Source of the DNA: Rivularia sp. MS3
GTDB taxonomy: Bacteria; Cyanobacteriota; Cyanobacteriia; Cyanobacteriales; Nostocaceae
Assembly (NCBI GenBank): GCA_019192545.1
Contig: JAHCMI010000010.1
Coordinates: forward strand, 90,579 to 154,578
DNA: 64,000 nucleotides
Direction of reading: 5' to 3'
The position numbers and the translations under genes were made by a program. Below are positions 1 to 10,075 of this stretch, piece by piece. The first letter of the stretch is position 1; the number at the start of each line of letters is the position of its first letter. Under the pieces are notes generated by a model. The model saw only the letters and a program-made list of their open reading frames with translations. It was not told where the DNA came from and did not search any database.

Positions 1-3000
1 TGCAATTTACTTTGAACTTGGAGTATCAATAAAGAATGACCACCCAAATCAAAGAAATTGTCTTCCATTCCTACTTTCTCTAATTGCAGAACTTCTTGCC
101 AAATATTGGCTATTTTTTTCTCAACCTCATTACTGGGCGCAACGTAATTAACGTTAAAATCATGACTGAAATCTGTTGCTTTTGGTAAAGCTTTACGGTC
201 TAATTTACCATTTACATTTATAGGTAAATTATTCAACATTACAAAACTAGCAGGAAGCATATATTCCGGTAAATGTTCCTTTAGATATTTTCTCAAACTG
301 TGGACTAACTTGATATCTTCTTTTTCCGGAACAATATAAGCAACTAAGCGCTGACTCCCAATTGTTTCTTCCCTACTAACAACCACACTTTCTTTGACAT
401 CCAAATGCTGATTTAATAATACTTCAATTTCACTTAATTCAATGCGGAAACCTCGAATTTTGACTTGATTATCAATGCGTCCTAAAAATTCCAAATTACC
501 ATCAGCAAGATAGCGAACTAAATCCCCTGTCTTATAGATACGCGCTTTGGGTTCTGTACTATATGGATTAGCAATAAACCTCTGTGCTGTTAATTCTGGC
601 TGATTAAGATACCCTCGTGCGATTCCCACACCTCCAATACATAATTCACCAGCAACTCCTACAGGTACAAGCTGTAAATCTTCCGGTGAAAGCACATAAG
701 TCTGTACTTGGGAAATGGCTTTACCGATAAGTACTTCATCCGTCGTCGCTATTGATGATAAGTCACAGGTTGTTGCCACAATTGTAGTTTCTGTAGGCCC
801 ATAAGTATTAACCAAACGCACTTGTTTACCTACTTTCTGCTGCCAAATGTCCAGGTAATTTCTGTTGGCTTTTTCACCTCCAATAATCACCAGTCGCACC
901 GAATCGGGAATTGTCAAATTTTCTGTTGCAAATTGGGCACTAACTTGATGCCAAAATGCAGTAGGTAAATCCAGAATAGTTACTTGCCATTTATCGCATC
1001 GCTCTAAAAAGTGAGATATGGAACTTAACATATCATCTGTCCGCAGTATCAGAGCAGCACCACTAACCAGACAAGAAAATATTTCTTCTGCTGCGGTATC
1101 AAAGCTAATAGAGGCAAATTGCAAAACGCGATCGCTTGACTTTATTTCAAATTCTATACAAGCATTATTGATATAATTACTCAATGAGCGATGCTCTATC
1201 GTCACTCCTTTAGGTCTTCCTGTCGAACCTGACGTATAAATTACATAGGCAAGGTTTTCGGATTTTGTATCACTAATCGGATTCTCGTCACTATACTCAG
1301 CAATAATTTGCCAGTCTCTATCTAAACAAACGATTTGAGATTGATTTTCCGGGAGTGCATCCAATAATACTGATGTAGTCAATAAAACTGGCGCTTGGGC
1401 ATCCTCTAACATCAAAGCTAAGCGCTCTTTCGGATAGTTCGGATCTAAAGGTACGTATGCTCCTCCAGCTTTGAGAATTGCCAAAAGTGCAACTATCATC
1501 TCCAAAGAGCGCTCCACACAAATTCCCACCAAAACTTCTGGTTCAACTCCCAGAGATTTGAGGTAATGCGCTAGTTGATTAGAGCGCTCGTTTAGCTGTT
1601 TGTAAGTTAAATACTGCTCGTCGCTAACAACTGCAACTGCATCTGGTGTCTTAATTACCCTTGCTTCAAATTGTTGATGAATACATTGTTCAACCTGAGA
1701 TGGAGCATTAAATATTTGCGACTTGTTTGTACTATATTCTAATAATTCTTCACAATCTGCCTGACTCAAAAGTGGTAATTGAGATAGTTTTAACTGTGGA
1801 TTTTCAGCAACACCTGAAAGTAAATTCTCAAAGTGTCCCAACATCTTAGTAATGGTGAGATTATCAAACAAGTCAGTATTGTACTCAAATGCAGCCATTA
1901 CTGCTGTTTGTCTCAACTCTATAGAAGCACTTAAATCAAACTGGGCTGTTTTGGGTTCAATTTTGACTAAATCCAATGTCAAACCAGGTATATCTGGTAG
2001 CTGTGAGTAGTCTTGCACGCTAAACATCACTTGAAACAAAGGTGTGCGACTAGTATCTCGTTCTGGTTGCAGTACTTCTACCAATTGCTCGAAAGGTAAA
2101 TCTTGATATGTATAAGCTTGTAGAGCAACTTTTTTAACTCGTTCGAGCAATTGAGTAAAAGTCGGATTTCCGCTCATATCTGTACGCAAAACCAAGGTAT
2201 TGACAAAAAAGCCAATTAACCCTTTTACTTCATCGCGGTTACGATTCGCAATTGGCGAACCAACAGCAATATCATCTTGTCCGGTATAGCGATAGAGAAA
2301 AGCCCCAAATGCAGCCAACAACAACATAAATAAAGTTGCATTCTCTTGACAAGCAATCTCCTTTAGTCTGTTTATTACTTCTCCAGATAATTCGATAGAT
2401 TGTTGAGAACCGTTAGATGTTTGTACTAATGGTCTTGGTTTGTCAGTAGGTAGTTGTAATGCGGCTGGTATATCCTCAAGTTGTTGCTTCCAATAAGAAA
2501 GTTGAGTTTCGAGGGTTTCTCCTTGTAACCATTGTCTTTGCCATTGTGCAAAGTCTTTATACTGAATAGAAATTTCTGGTAAAGGTGAAGCAGTTCCGGC
2601 TAAGAATGCTTTATAAAGTGTTCCTATTTCCTTTAATAAGACTTCGGTAGACCAAGCATCAGAAATGATGTGATGCATTGACAACAAAAGAATATGCTTT
2701 TGTGGTGCTAAGCGCAAAACTTTAGCGCGCAATAATGGCCCCTGGGTAAGGTCGAAAGGTTGTTGACTTTGCTCGGTCAACAATTGCACAATTGCGGAAT
2801 CGCCCTGTAAATCTATATTTTTTTGATAATCGATTACTGGTAAAGATAATTTTAAACAAGAAGCAATAACTTGTAGCGGCTGTCCGTTAACTGTAGTAAA
2901 AGTTGTTCGGAGAGCTTCATGTCGTCGGATAATTTCATTTATACTTTGCTCCAATACAACAACATCAAGCTCACCCTTAAGATTCACAGCCAAAGAAATA

Positions 3001-5177
3001 TTGTAAGCCCGATTTCCTGGTTCTAATTTATTGAGAAACCACAATCGTTGTTGAGCAAAAGATAAGGGATAAAATTCTGCTGACTCGATTTTCTCCAGAG
3101 AATTGGAGGTGATGAAAGTTTCTGTTGTTATCTGAGTAATTATCTTAGTTGCCAAAGAACGGATACTCATCCCTTCAAAGAAATCAGCGATAGATACCGA
3201 TACTTCTAAATCAATCTCAATCCGGTTTCTCAATTCAAATACTTTCAGAGAATCAAGTCCGAGGGTAGTTAATGGTTGTTCGGGATTGATATTATCTGGT
3301 GCAATACCCAAAATTGTTGCTGATTGTTCTATCAAATATGTTTGTAAAATTTCTTGGCATTGTTTTGCTGGTTTACCTACAAGTTGATAACGCTGCAATC
3401 GAGTAATATTTCCCACAACATCACTAATTTTAAGGGTATTGCTACCAATTGCAGACAAGGTACCCTTTTCAAATTGAGCGCGAGTTGCACGTCTTTGAAT
3501 CTTACCGCTAGAAGTTTTGGGGATACTACCCGGCTTGATTAAGACAACAGCATAAACTTGTACTTCATGTTCTTCACTAACAGCTTGACGAATTGCATTC
3601 GCTACTTCTTCTAAATTGGGTTTAGCGCGAAATTCCAATTCTTGAACAACTACCAGCTTTTCTTCATCATTAACTGAAACCGTAAAAGCCGCACTCGCAC
3701 CGGAACGCAAACAACTATGACTGCGCTCCGAAGTTAACTCTATATCTTGCGGATACAGATTGCGACCGCGAATAATAATTAAATCTTTAGCTCTACCTGT
3801 AACAAAGAGTTCCCCATCCTGTAAAAAACCTAAATCCCCCGTCCGCAAAAATGATCCTTCCCCCGTATCTGATAAATATGCACCGAATATCTCCCTTGTA
3901 TCTCGATCCCGATTCCAATACCCTTGCCCGACACTCGCTCCCGATACCCAAATCTCACCTATTTCGTCAGATTTACAACTCTTGAGTGTTTCTGGATGAG
4001 CAATTACAACCTTTTGCTCTGGTATAACTCGACCGCAACTAACAAAACTATATCGATCCCCGTTCTCTACAGAAGATTCTACAATCAGATTTGATGCCAA
4101 TGCAGATTTCTGCACTGCCTTCACAGTAGGTGATGTAGCCTTATCTACACCGGAAACCATCAGGGTAGTTTCAGCCATTCCGTAACAAGGGTAAAAAGCC
4201 TCTCTACGGAAACCACACTCTGCAAAAGCCTCCGCAAATCGCTCTAAAGTCTTATCTCGAACGGGTTCGGCTCCATTAAATGCTACATCCCAACTACTCA
4301 AATCCAGAGTTGCTTTTTGTTCCGGAGTAATTTTTTGCACGCATAAGTCATAGGCAAAATTCGGACCTCCACTGGTTGTTCCTTTATACTTCGAGATAGT
4401 CTGCAACCAATTTAATGGACGTTTAAGAAACGATGTTGGAGGCATAATTATACAAGGAAAACCACCATATAAAGGCTGCAATATACCGCCAATTAAACCC
4501 ATATCATGGTACATTGGCAGCCACGTCACAAACTTACTTTCTGCTGAATGCTCCATGAATTGGTAAGTTGTTTGAGCATTGTGCAGTAAGTTTCCATGAC
4601 TAATCATTACACCCTTTGGTGTTCCCGTTGAACCAGAAGTATATTGCAAAAAAGCTAAGGTATCTTTATCAATACAAGGTTCTTCCCAACTATCTTCTAT
4701 TCCCGGTACAAGATTATCCGTAGCCAACCACTGCAAAGACTTGATGTCAGTCTTTTCTATCATTAAAGACTGTACTGTAGACAATTTTTCTGTTGTCGTC
4801 AGAGCTATGGTTGCTTGTGCATCATTAGAAATCGCTTTAATTCTTGGTGTATTGCGCTTGTTTCGTGGAGGATATGCAGTTACAGCCACAACTCCTGCAT
4901 ACAAGCAACCGAAAAAAGCAATCAAAAAATCTAGCCCCGCAGGATAAAGCAATAAAGCACGCTCTCCAGTCAAACCACGTCCCTGCAATTGAACTGCAAT
5001 GCGACGCGCAAACCTATCTAACTCTTGATATGTCAAGGTTGCTTGTTCGGTTTCACCATCTAATAAAAAGGTGAAAGCATTTCGATTTGGCTGCTTAATA
5101 CTTCTCAGACGTACTAGTTCAACAACTGTAGAGCAGTTGCGAGCGTCTTCTGCGAAGCTAGAAGAATGTTGACTCAT
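1..5177 (-). CDS. Lipo-initiated nonribosomal peptide synthetase (FAAL-ACP-C-A-PCP), 3' end beyond window
   Basis: The reading frame starts at ATG 5177 (MSQHSSSF) and is open to the window edge, about 1725 codons. Domains in order: a fatty acyl-AMP ligase (about 1-580; YTSGSTGTPKG near 180), an acyl carrier domain (GLDSL near 642), an LCL-type condensation domain (SFAQQRLWFL; HHIISDA near 836), an adenylation domain (YTSGSTGRPKG near 1317) and the start of a PCP (DLGGHSL near 1714). FAAL modules activate a fatty acid and load it on the ACP, so the product should be an N-acylated peptide. My reading of the A-domain pocket is D-T-E-D-I-G-T-I-V; acidic residues at 239 and 278 suggest a basic substrate (Lys/Orn/Arg), a weak inference. 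The gene is divergent from siderophore-transport genes. FAAL-initiated NRPSs that make beta-hydroxyaspartate lipopeptide siderophores (cyanochelins) are known in cyanobacteria; whether this is one depends on the missing part. Confidence 0.93.
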   Translation of the reverse strand, partial: MSQHSSSFAEDARNCSTVVELVRLRSIKQPNRNAFTFLLDGETEQATLTYQELDRFARRIAVQLQGRGLTGERALLLYPAGLDFLIAFFGCLYAGVVAVTAYPPRNKRNTPRIKAISNDAQATIALTTTEKLSTVQSLMIEKTDIKSLQWLATDNLVPGIEDSWEEPCIDKDTLAFLQYTSGSTGTPKGVMISHGNLLHNAQTTYQFMEHSAESKFVTWLPMYHDMGLIGGILQPLYGGFPCIIMPPTSFLKRPLNWLQTISKYKGTTSGGPNFAYDLCVQKITPEQKATLDLSSWDVAFNGAEPVRDKTLERFAEAFAECGFRREAFYPCYGMAETTLMVSGVDKATSPTVKAVQKSALASNLIVESSVENGDRYSFVSCGRVIPEQKVVIAHPETLKSCKSDEIGEIWVSGASVGQGYWNRDRDTREIFGAYLSDTGEGSFLRTGDLGFLQDGELFVTGRAKDLIIIRGRNLYPQDIELTSERSHSCLRSGASAAFTVSVNDEEKLVVVQELEFRAKPNLEEVANAIRQAVSEEHEVQVYAVVLIKPGSIPKTSSGKIQRRATRAQFEKGTLSAIGSNTLKISDVVGNITRLQRYQLVGKPAKQCQEILQTYLIEQSATILGIAPDNINPEQPLTTLGLDSLKVFELRNRIEIDLEVSVSIADFFEGMSIRSLATKIITQITTETFITSNSLEKIESAEFYPLSFAQQRLWFLNKLEPGNRAYNISLAVNLKGELDVVVLEQSINEIIRRHEALRTTFTTVNGQPLQVIASCLKLSLPVIDYQKNIDLQGDSAIVQLLTEQSQQPFDLTQGPLLRAKVLRLAPQKHILLLSMHHIISDAWSTEVLLKEIGTLYKAFLAGTASPLPEISIQYKDFAQWQRQWLQGETLETQLSYWKQQLEDIPAALQLPTDKPRPLVQTSNGSQQSIELSGEVINRLKEIACQENATLFMLLLAAFGAFLYRYTGQDDIAVGSPIANRNRDEVKGLIGFFVNTLVLRTDMSGNPTFTQLLERVKKVALQAYTYQDLPFEQLVEVLQPERDTSRTPLFQVMFSVQDYSQLPDIPGLTLDLVKIEPKTAQFDLSASIELRQTAVMAAFEYNTDLFDNLTITKMLGHFENLLSGVAENPQLKLSQLPLLSQADCEELLEYSTNKSQIFNAPSQVEQCIHQQFEARVIKTPDAVAVVSDEQYLTYKQLNERSNQLAHYLKSLGVEPEVLVGICVERSLEMIVALLAILKAGGAYVPLDPNYPKERLALMLEDAQAPVLLTTSVLLDALPENQSQIVCLDRDWQIIAEYSDENPISDTKSENLAYVIYTSGSTGRPKGVTIEHRSLSNYINNACIEFEIKSSDRVLQFASISFDTAAEEIFSCLVSGAALILRTDDMLSSISHFLERCDKWQVTILDLPTAFWHQVSAQFATENLTIPDSVRLVIIGGEKANRNYLDIWQQKVGKQVRLVNTYGPTETTIVATTCDLSSIATTDEVLIGKAISQVQTYVLSPEDLQLVPVGVAGELCIGGVGIARGYLNQPELTAQRFIANPYSTEPKARIYKTGDLVRYLADGNLEFLGRIDNQVKIRGFRIELSEIEVLLNQHLDVKESVVVSREETIGSQRLVAYIVPEKEDIKLVHSLRKYLKEHLPEYMLPASFVMLNNLPINVNGKLDRKALPKATDFSHDFNVNYVAPSNEVEKKIANIWQEVLQLEKVGMEDNFFDLGGHSLLILQVQSKL

Positions 5178-6027
5178 TTTTTCGGATAGATACACCATTT
5201 ATATCAAACTTGTTTCCTCTTACTTCGGTTAGAGAAAAATAAGTAGTAAATAACTAAAGCAAAAATTTATGCCTTTAACCCGTAAAAATACGCCTAAATA
5301 CATATATTTCTACTACGTAAGCTAAGGTGTGGAGCATCCCCATTACGTACCTCCCATTACAAATGCTTGTTATTGACTATTTTTATCAATCTCTAAGTCT
5401 CAAGTACGACAGTCAGTCAAACCAAAATTTATTCGTCAAGTCGAGAAATATATATCCTCTCCAAATCAAAGCCTTAACGATTAACTGGTAATCGAACCCG
5501 ACACTTGTAAATACCTAATACCAATAGTACGGGAAACGTACTTAAACTTGCTAATTTAAGATTGTTGAAACTAATTTTCTTTAGCCTTAATTACTTTAAC
5601 GAGAATTATTTGCTTTAGCAATAGCTATATTATTAGCATTAATTATTAAATCATGCCAAAATACTTGCCTTTACTTATGTCAATTTTTGTCTAAAATGTA
5701 GCATATTTGGGCAATTTATCCGGTTCGCGTCCCATTTGTCAGATTTCGCATCTCCATAAATCGAATTTAACGGTAATAAAAACGAAGATTATCGCCAAGG
5801 AAAAACCCGACTTCGATAATTGTTAATAAAAATTATTATTTATAACTATTACTAATCTCAGTAAAAATATTAGCAATTACCTTACAATTAGGAGATTTGA
5901 ATAGCAAGAAATAGGCTCATTCCTACTTACCAAACATATCTGTAATCCTCGACACTAATATGACAGCAAAATTAATGATATTATTTCTCATTAGCTTCTA
6001 AGTTTGAATCTTAAATCCAAAATTGAC
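5178..6027. other. Divergent intergenic region, AT-rich
   Basis: About 850 bases separate the divergent NRPS and AraC genes, so promoters for both should lie here. No convincing ORF is present. A short inverted repeat GTACG-GGAAA-CGTAC lies at about 5527-5541, and AT-rich tracts such as ACGAGAATTATT near 5600 resemble Fur-box halves, but I cannot call a Fur site with confidence. Confidence 0.4.
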
Positions 6028-7026
6028 ATGACCCTTTTTCTCAAAGAATCAACAGATTGTTATCGGTTAGTGCCTATAAAATCATTAGATAATCAAAGCC
6101 ATTTTCACCCAAAAACCTACGAATTTCAACTGCATGACCCCAAGGGAATCAGTTATGGTAAGAGACTTTGGTTCCATTTACGTCCGGGTATCTCTCTTTT
6201 AATAGAAGACTATAAATTGCAAGAAAATTTAGTTGTTGAAACTTCCCCAAGTCAGGCTTGTACTTGTTTAGAATTAGGATTTAGTCTTTTTGGTCACGCT
6301 TGTGGTACAAATATTTACTCAGGACAAAATTTTATATCCCTGGACTTAGAAACGGATGCAAATCAAGTTAACACGAAAGAATGGCTTGCACAAGAAAGAA
6401 TTTTAAAACTAGATATTCATATAGAATATTCGCTGTTTGAAAATTTGGTATTGTCTCCTAACGATAAACTACTCGACAATTTCCAAAATATTATTGACAA
6501 AACAAATATTGATGTAAATTACTTTCAAATTGGTAGGACAACACCGCAAATGCAAAGTATCTTGCAGCAAATTTTAAATTGTCCTTATCAAGGTTTAACA
6601 AGACAGCTTTATTTTGAAGCCAAGGTATTGGAATTAATAGCGCTACGTTTGGAAGATTTGCAAGACACTAAACCTTTCAACTCAACTACCAATCTTAAGC
6701 CGGAACAAATCGACAGTATTTATCAAGCCAGAGATATTGTCATTAGTAGCTTCAGTAATCCACCATCATTATTGACATTAGCACGACAAGTAAGTCTTAA
6801 TGATTGCACTCTCAAAAAAGGCTTTCAGCAAGTATTTGGTACAACTGTATTTGGTTATCTACATGATTATCGCATGGAACGAGCCAAAGAATTACTTTTA
6901 GAAGCAAATGCAGTCAGTCAAGTTGCGCGAACTGTTGGCTACGCTAGCCGTAGCGCTTTTGTAAGGGCTTTTAGCAAAAAATTTGGTTCTAATCCTAGCG
7001 TATATTCCCGAAAAAATTCCGTTTAG
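6028..7026 (+). CDS. AraC-family transcriptional regulator (PchR-like)
   Basis: About 332 residues. The last ~100 contain the two helix-turn-helix motifs typical of AraC/XylS proteins (LARQVSLNDCTLKKGF, then VARTVGYASRSAFVRAFSKKFG). The N-terminal ~220 residues are the variable ligand-binding half, as in PchR-type ferric-siderophore-responsive activators. I chose ATG 6028 (MTLFLKES) because it gives the usual length; an in-frame TTG at 6004 would add eight residues. Neither start has a clear Shine-Dalgarno. Its position between an NRPS and a TonB receptor, on the receptor's strand, suggests that it activates siderophore uptake, and possibly synthesis, when the ferric siderophore is present. 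The ligand is inferred from context only. Confidence 0.9.
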   Translation: MTLFLKESTDCYRLVPIKSLDNQSHFHPKTYEFQLHDPKGISYGKRLWFHLRPGISLLIEDYKLQENLVVETSPSQACTCLELGFSLFGHACGTNIYSGQNFISLDLETDANQVNTKEWLAQERILKLDIHIEYSLFENLVLSPNDKLLDNFQNIIDKTNIDVNYFQIGRTTPQMQSILQQILNCPYQGLTRQLYFEAKVLELIALRLEDLQDTKPFNSTTNLKPEQIDSIYQARDIVISSFSNPPSLLTLARQVSLNDCTLKKGFQQVFGTTVFGYLHDYRMERAKELLLEANAVSQVARTVGYASRSAFVRAFSKKFGSNPSVYSRKNSV

Positions 7027-7053
7027 GGAACGATTAAATTCCGTCTAGGGAAC
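7015..7053 (+). promoter_or_regulatory. Tandem direct repeat, candidate AraC/PchR operator
   Basis: Two copies of AATTCCGTYTAGGGAAC lie at 7015-7031 and 7037-7053. They differ at one base, and their start-to-start distance is 22 bp, two helical turns. AraC-family activators usually bind direct repeats about 21 bp apart on one DNA face. The first copy overlaps the regulator's stop codon, and both lie 145-185 bases upstream of the receptor start. Function is inferred. Confidence 0.5.
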
Positions 7054-7198
7054 ATACTGGACTTCAGTTTTTCCCTAACTTACCGTAATATTACTGACAA
7101 TAGTTACTAATAAGACTGTGTGCAGTCGAAAAAATTATCTGAGCATCAATCATAGGGTGGGTTACAGGCAAGTATTATTATTTGATGTGGGGAGATAA

Positions 7199-10036
7199 AT
7201 GAAGTTAGACAAATTGTTTCAAAGCCTACTGCTGACAAGTGGGGTTGTTTTATTAATCGGTACTCCAGCGAAAAGTGAAGAATATCAAGTTGGTCGAATT
7301 AGTAAATCTAAAGTAAGTAAAAAGGTTTCAGTTACAGATAATAAATCTTTGGGTTCTCGGATACCCCGAAATTTTCAATTGCAAAGAGCAAGTTCGGAAA
7401 AAAAGATAAAGTTGGATGAAGCAGGTCAAAATATTCTCCAACTCAGCGAAATCGAGCTTCCTGCAACTAAAGCTCAAATGTTGGTACAAGGTTCAACACC
7501 TACTCAAGAAGGAAGTATTGTACCAATCACGGGAGTTAAGACCAATTCAACAGATAAAGGTTTAGAAATAATCTTGCAGACACCTCAAGCAAGACAGTTA
7601 CAGGTAGTAAATCGTAGTAGTGGTAATGATTTTATTGCCGATATCCCTAACGCTCAATTGCAGCAAGCGACCGGAGATACGTTTAAATTTACTCAAGAAA
7701 AACCAACTGAGGGAATTACTGATATTACAGTAACTAATTTGGATGCAAATACCGTGCGAATCGTCGTTAAGGGTGAGACAGGATTACCAAAAGTTGAATT
7801 ATTCGATAGTGGAGAAGGTTTGATTTTTGGGTTAGCACCTGCTGCTTCTACAGCACAAACCCCTGCTCAGACACAAGAGTCCCCAACACAAGAGGAGCCT
7901 ACTACAACCCAAACTCCATCAACTAAACCACAACAACCAACAGCAGATAATAACCAACCCATTGAATTAGTAGTAACAGCGACACGTATTGAGGAAGATG
8001 TGCGGAGAGTACCGCGTTCGGTAACGGTAATTAATCGCGAGGAGATTGAGAAACAAGCAGAATTAAGCACTAACTTAGCCGATATTTTGGCGAAAACTGT
8101 TCCCGGTTTTGGTTCCCCTACTAATCGTAGTAACACTTTTGGACAGACTTTACGCGGTCGCGATATTTCTGTTTTGATTGACGGTGTTCCTCAAAATGGA
8201 AATTTGCAATCAATTCCAGCCGCACTTACAACTATCGACCCCAGCGCAATCGAACGGATTGAGGTAGTACGCGGACCAAATGCAATATATGGTAGTCAAG
8301 CTACTGGTGGTGTTGTCAATATTATTACTAAAAGACCGAGCGAGCAAAGACTAGTTTCCACGACAAATATTGGTTTAGATGCTTTTTTGACTAACTCCGA
8401 AGATAATTTTGGTTACAATCTTTCCCATCAAATTGCCGGTACTGAGGGTAAAGTTGACTACACTGTAGGTTTTTCTTTGAATACCACAGCAGGTTTTTAT
8501 GATGCTGAAGGTGACAGGATTGCCAATTTTTCGGGTGATGATGACACCAGGAAAATAAATGCTTTGGCTAAATTCGGGTTTGAACTATCTCCAGAGCAGC
8601 GCTTGCAATTTACATTCAATCACTTTGACCAGCAGCAAGATAGCGATTTTATTTCCGACCCAGCTATTGATGATATCCCCGGAATTCAAAAATCTCGTGC
8701 TTTGAGAATACCGTCCGGGACAACCGTGATTGGTGCTGATGATGGTAACTTCATCAAAAATACTTTACTCAGCTTAAATTACAACAACGACAATATTTTA
8801 GGTAGCAGTTTGCAAGCTCAAGCTTACTATCGCGATTATCGTTTTGGTGGGGGAATTCCCGACGATAATCGTGGTTTTAGGTTGGATGAAATTGCTCAGT
8901 CAGAGGGAGACACCGAACAGTTTGGTGGAAGATTGCAGGTTGACACACCTTTTAATTCCCAGAAAACGGTGAGTTTGCTTTGGGGTGTTGACTATCAAAA
9001 AGAACGCAGTTCTCAAATATTTAATATTTTTGACCCTGTAGAATTTGATGCTTCCGATGGTCGAATCTTTCGCAAAATAGAAGAGCGTGTTTTTGTCCCA
9101 GAGTATGACTATGGGGAATTAGGTGTATTTGGTCAGTTACAGTGGGACGTTACTGATAAACTGCGTTTGAGCGGTGGTATTCGTTATGTAAATATAGACG
9201 TAAATCTGGATGACTATACTAGCGCAGAACCACCCCGACGCGATATCGAGGGGGGCGATCGCAATTTTGATTCTACAGTATTTAATGGAGGCATTGTCTA
9301 CGGGTTGAGTCCCGAAGTCAACGTTTTTGCTAACTTTGCTCAAGGATTTTCGGTTCCCGATTTAGGTCGTGTTTTCCGCAGACCTCCAGCAGGAGCTGTG
9401 AATATTTTAGACTCTCTACAACTTACAGAACCACAGAAAGTAGATAATTATGAAATTGGAATTCGGGGTCAATGGAATAATTTACAAGCTTCTATAGCTG
9501 GTTTTTATAACTATTCTGGCTTAGGTTCGGACTTCAGAGTCACAGATGAAGATTTTTTAGAAACCGTCCGCGCTCCCCAACGTATCTACGGGATAGAAGC
9601 TACGGTTGATGTACAACCTGCCCGAAATTGGAATTTGGGAGGTACATTGACTTGGACCGAAGGTGAAAATGATGAGGACGATGATGGTGAATATTTAGCG
9701 CTCAATAGCATTACCGTTCCTCCCTTGAAGTTAACAGCTTATGTAGAAAATCAAACTCTCAAAGGTTGGCGAAATCGATTGCAATTTTTATATTCAGGTA
9801 ATCGCGATCGCGCTTTTGAAGATGGTGTAGAAGATGCTGGAATTGATAGCTTTTTTACAGTAGATTATTTAAGCAGTATCAAATTAGGAAAAGGGGAACT
9901 ACAAATAGGCGTTCAAAACCTATTTAATAACCAATATTTCCCAGTTTATTCCCAATACTTTGCACCTTTCTTTGATAGTGCCAACTACGCAGCTAAAGGT
10001 AGAACTCTCAGCGTTGGATATAAAATTTCTTGGTAA
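7199..10036 (+). CDS. TonB-dependent siderophore receptor with N-terminal AMIN domain
   Basis: This 945-residue outer-membrane receptor has a signal peptide (about 1-26, ending TPAKSEE), an AMIN domain (about 100-210), a Pro/Gln/Thr-rich linker, a plug domain beginning near the TonB-box-like VVTATRIEEDVRRVPRSV (about 257), and a 22-strand-type barrel ending in aromatic Trp (SVGYKISW). The AMIN-plug-barrel arrangement is characteristic of cyanobacterial siderophore receptors of the SchT/IutA kind; AMIN probably anchors the protein to peptidoglycan or envelope polysaccharide. GGGGAGATAA just before the ATG is a good ribosome site. It probably imports the ferric form of the product of the divergent NRPS. 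The tandem repeats upstream suggest control by the neighbouring AraC regulator. Confidence 0.95.
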   Translation: MKLDKLFQSLLLTSGVVLLIGTPAKSEEYQVGRISKSKVSKKVSVTDNKSLGSRIPRNFQLQRASSEKKIKLDEAGQNILQLSEIELPATKAQMLVQGSTPTQEGSIVPITGVKTNSTDKGLEIILQTPQARQLQVVNRSSGNDFIADIPNAQLQQATGDTFKFTQEKPTEGITDITVTNLDANTVRIVVKGETGLPKVELFDSGEGLIFGLAPAASTAQTPAQTQESPTQEEPTTTQTPSTKPQQPTADNNQPIELVVTATRIEEDVRRVPRSVTVINREEIEKQAELSTNLADILAKTVPGFGSPTNRSNTFGQTLRGRDISVLIDGVPQNGNLQSIPAALTTIDPSAIERIEVVRGPNAIYGSQATGGVVNIITKRPSEQRLVSTTNIGLDAFLTNSEDNFGYNLSHQIAGTEGKVDYTVGFSLNTTAGFYDAEGDRIANFSGDDDTRKINALAKFGFELSPEQRLQFTFNHFDQQQDSDFISDPAIDDIPGIQKSRALRIPSGTTVIGADDGNFIKNTLLSLNYNNDNILGSSLQAQAYYRDYRFGGGIPDDNRGFRLDEIAQSEGDTEQFGGRLQVDTPFNSQKTVSLLWGVDYQKERSSQIFNIFDPVEFDASDGRIFRKIEERVFVPEYDYGELGVFGQLQWDVTDKLRLSGGIRYVNIDVNLDDYTSAEPPRRDIEGGDRNFDSTVFNGGIVYGLSPEVNVFANFAQGFSVPDLGRVFRRPPAGAVNILDSLQLTEPQKVDNYEIGIRGQWNNLQASIAGFYNYSGLGSDFRVTDEDFLETVRAPQRIYGIEATVDVQPARNWNLGGTLTWTEGENDEDDDGEYLALNSITVPPLKLTAYVENQTLKGWRNRLQFLYSGNRDRAFEDGVEDAGIDSFFTVDYLSSIKLGKGELQIGVQNLFNNQYFPVYSQYFAPFFDSANYAAKGRTLSVGYKISW

Positions 10037-10075
10037 ATTAAAGAGCAAAAAAATGCATCTATTTATTCACCAATA

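Noticed and set aside
3354..5074. Plus-strand open frames opposite the NRPS
   Set aside because: They are antisense to clear FAAL/ACP coding sequence and have no domain content.
5590..5640. Fur box upstream of the NRPS/AraC genes
   Set aside because: Only a partial, AT-rich match to the consensus; not distinguishable from background here.
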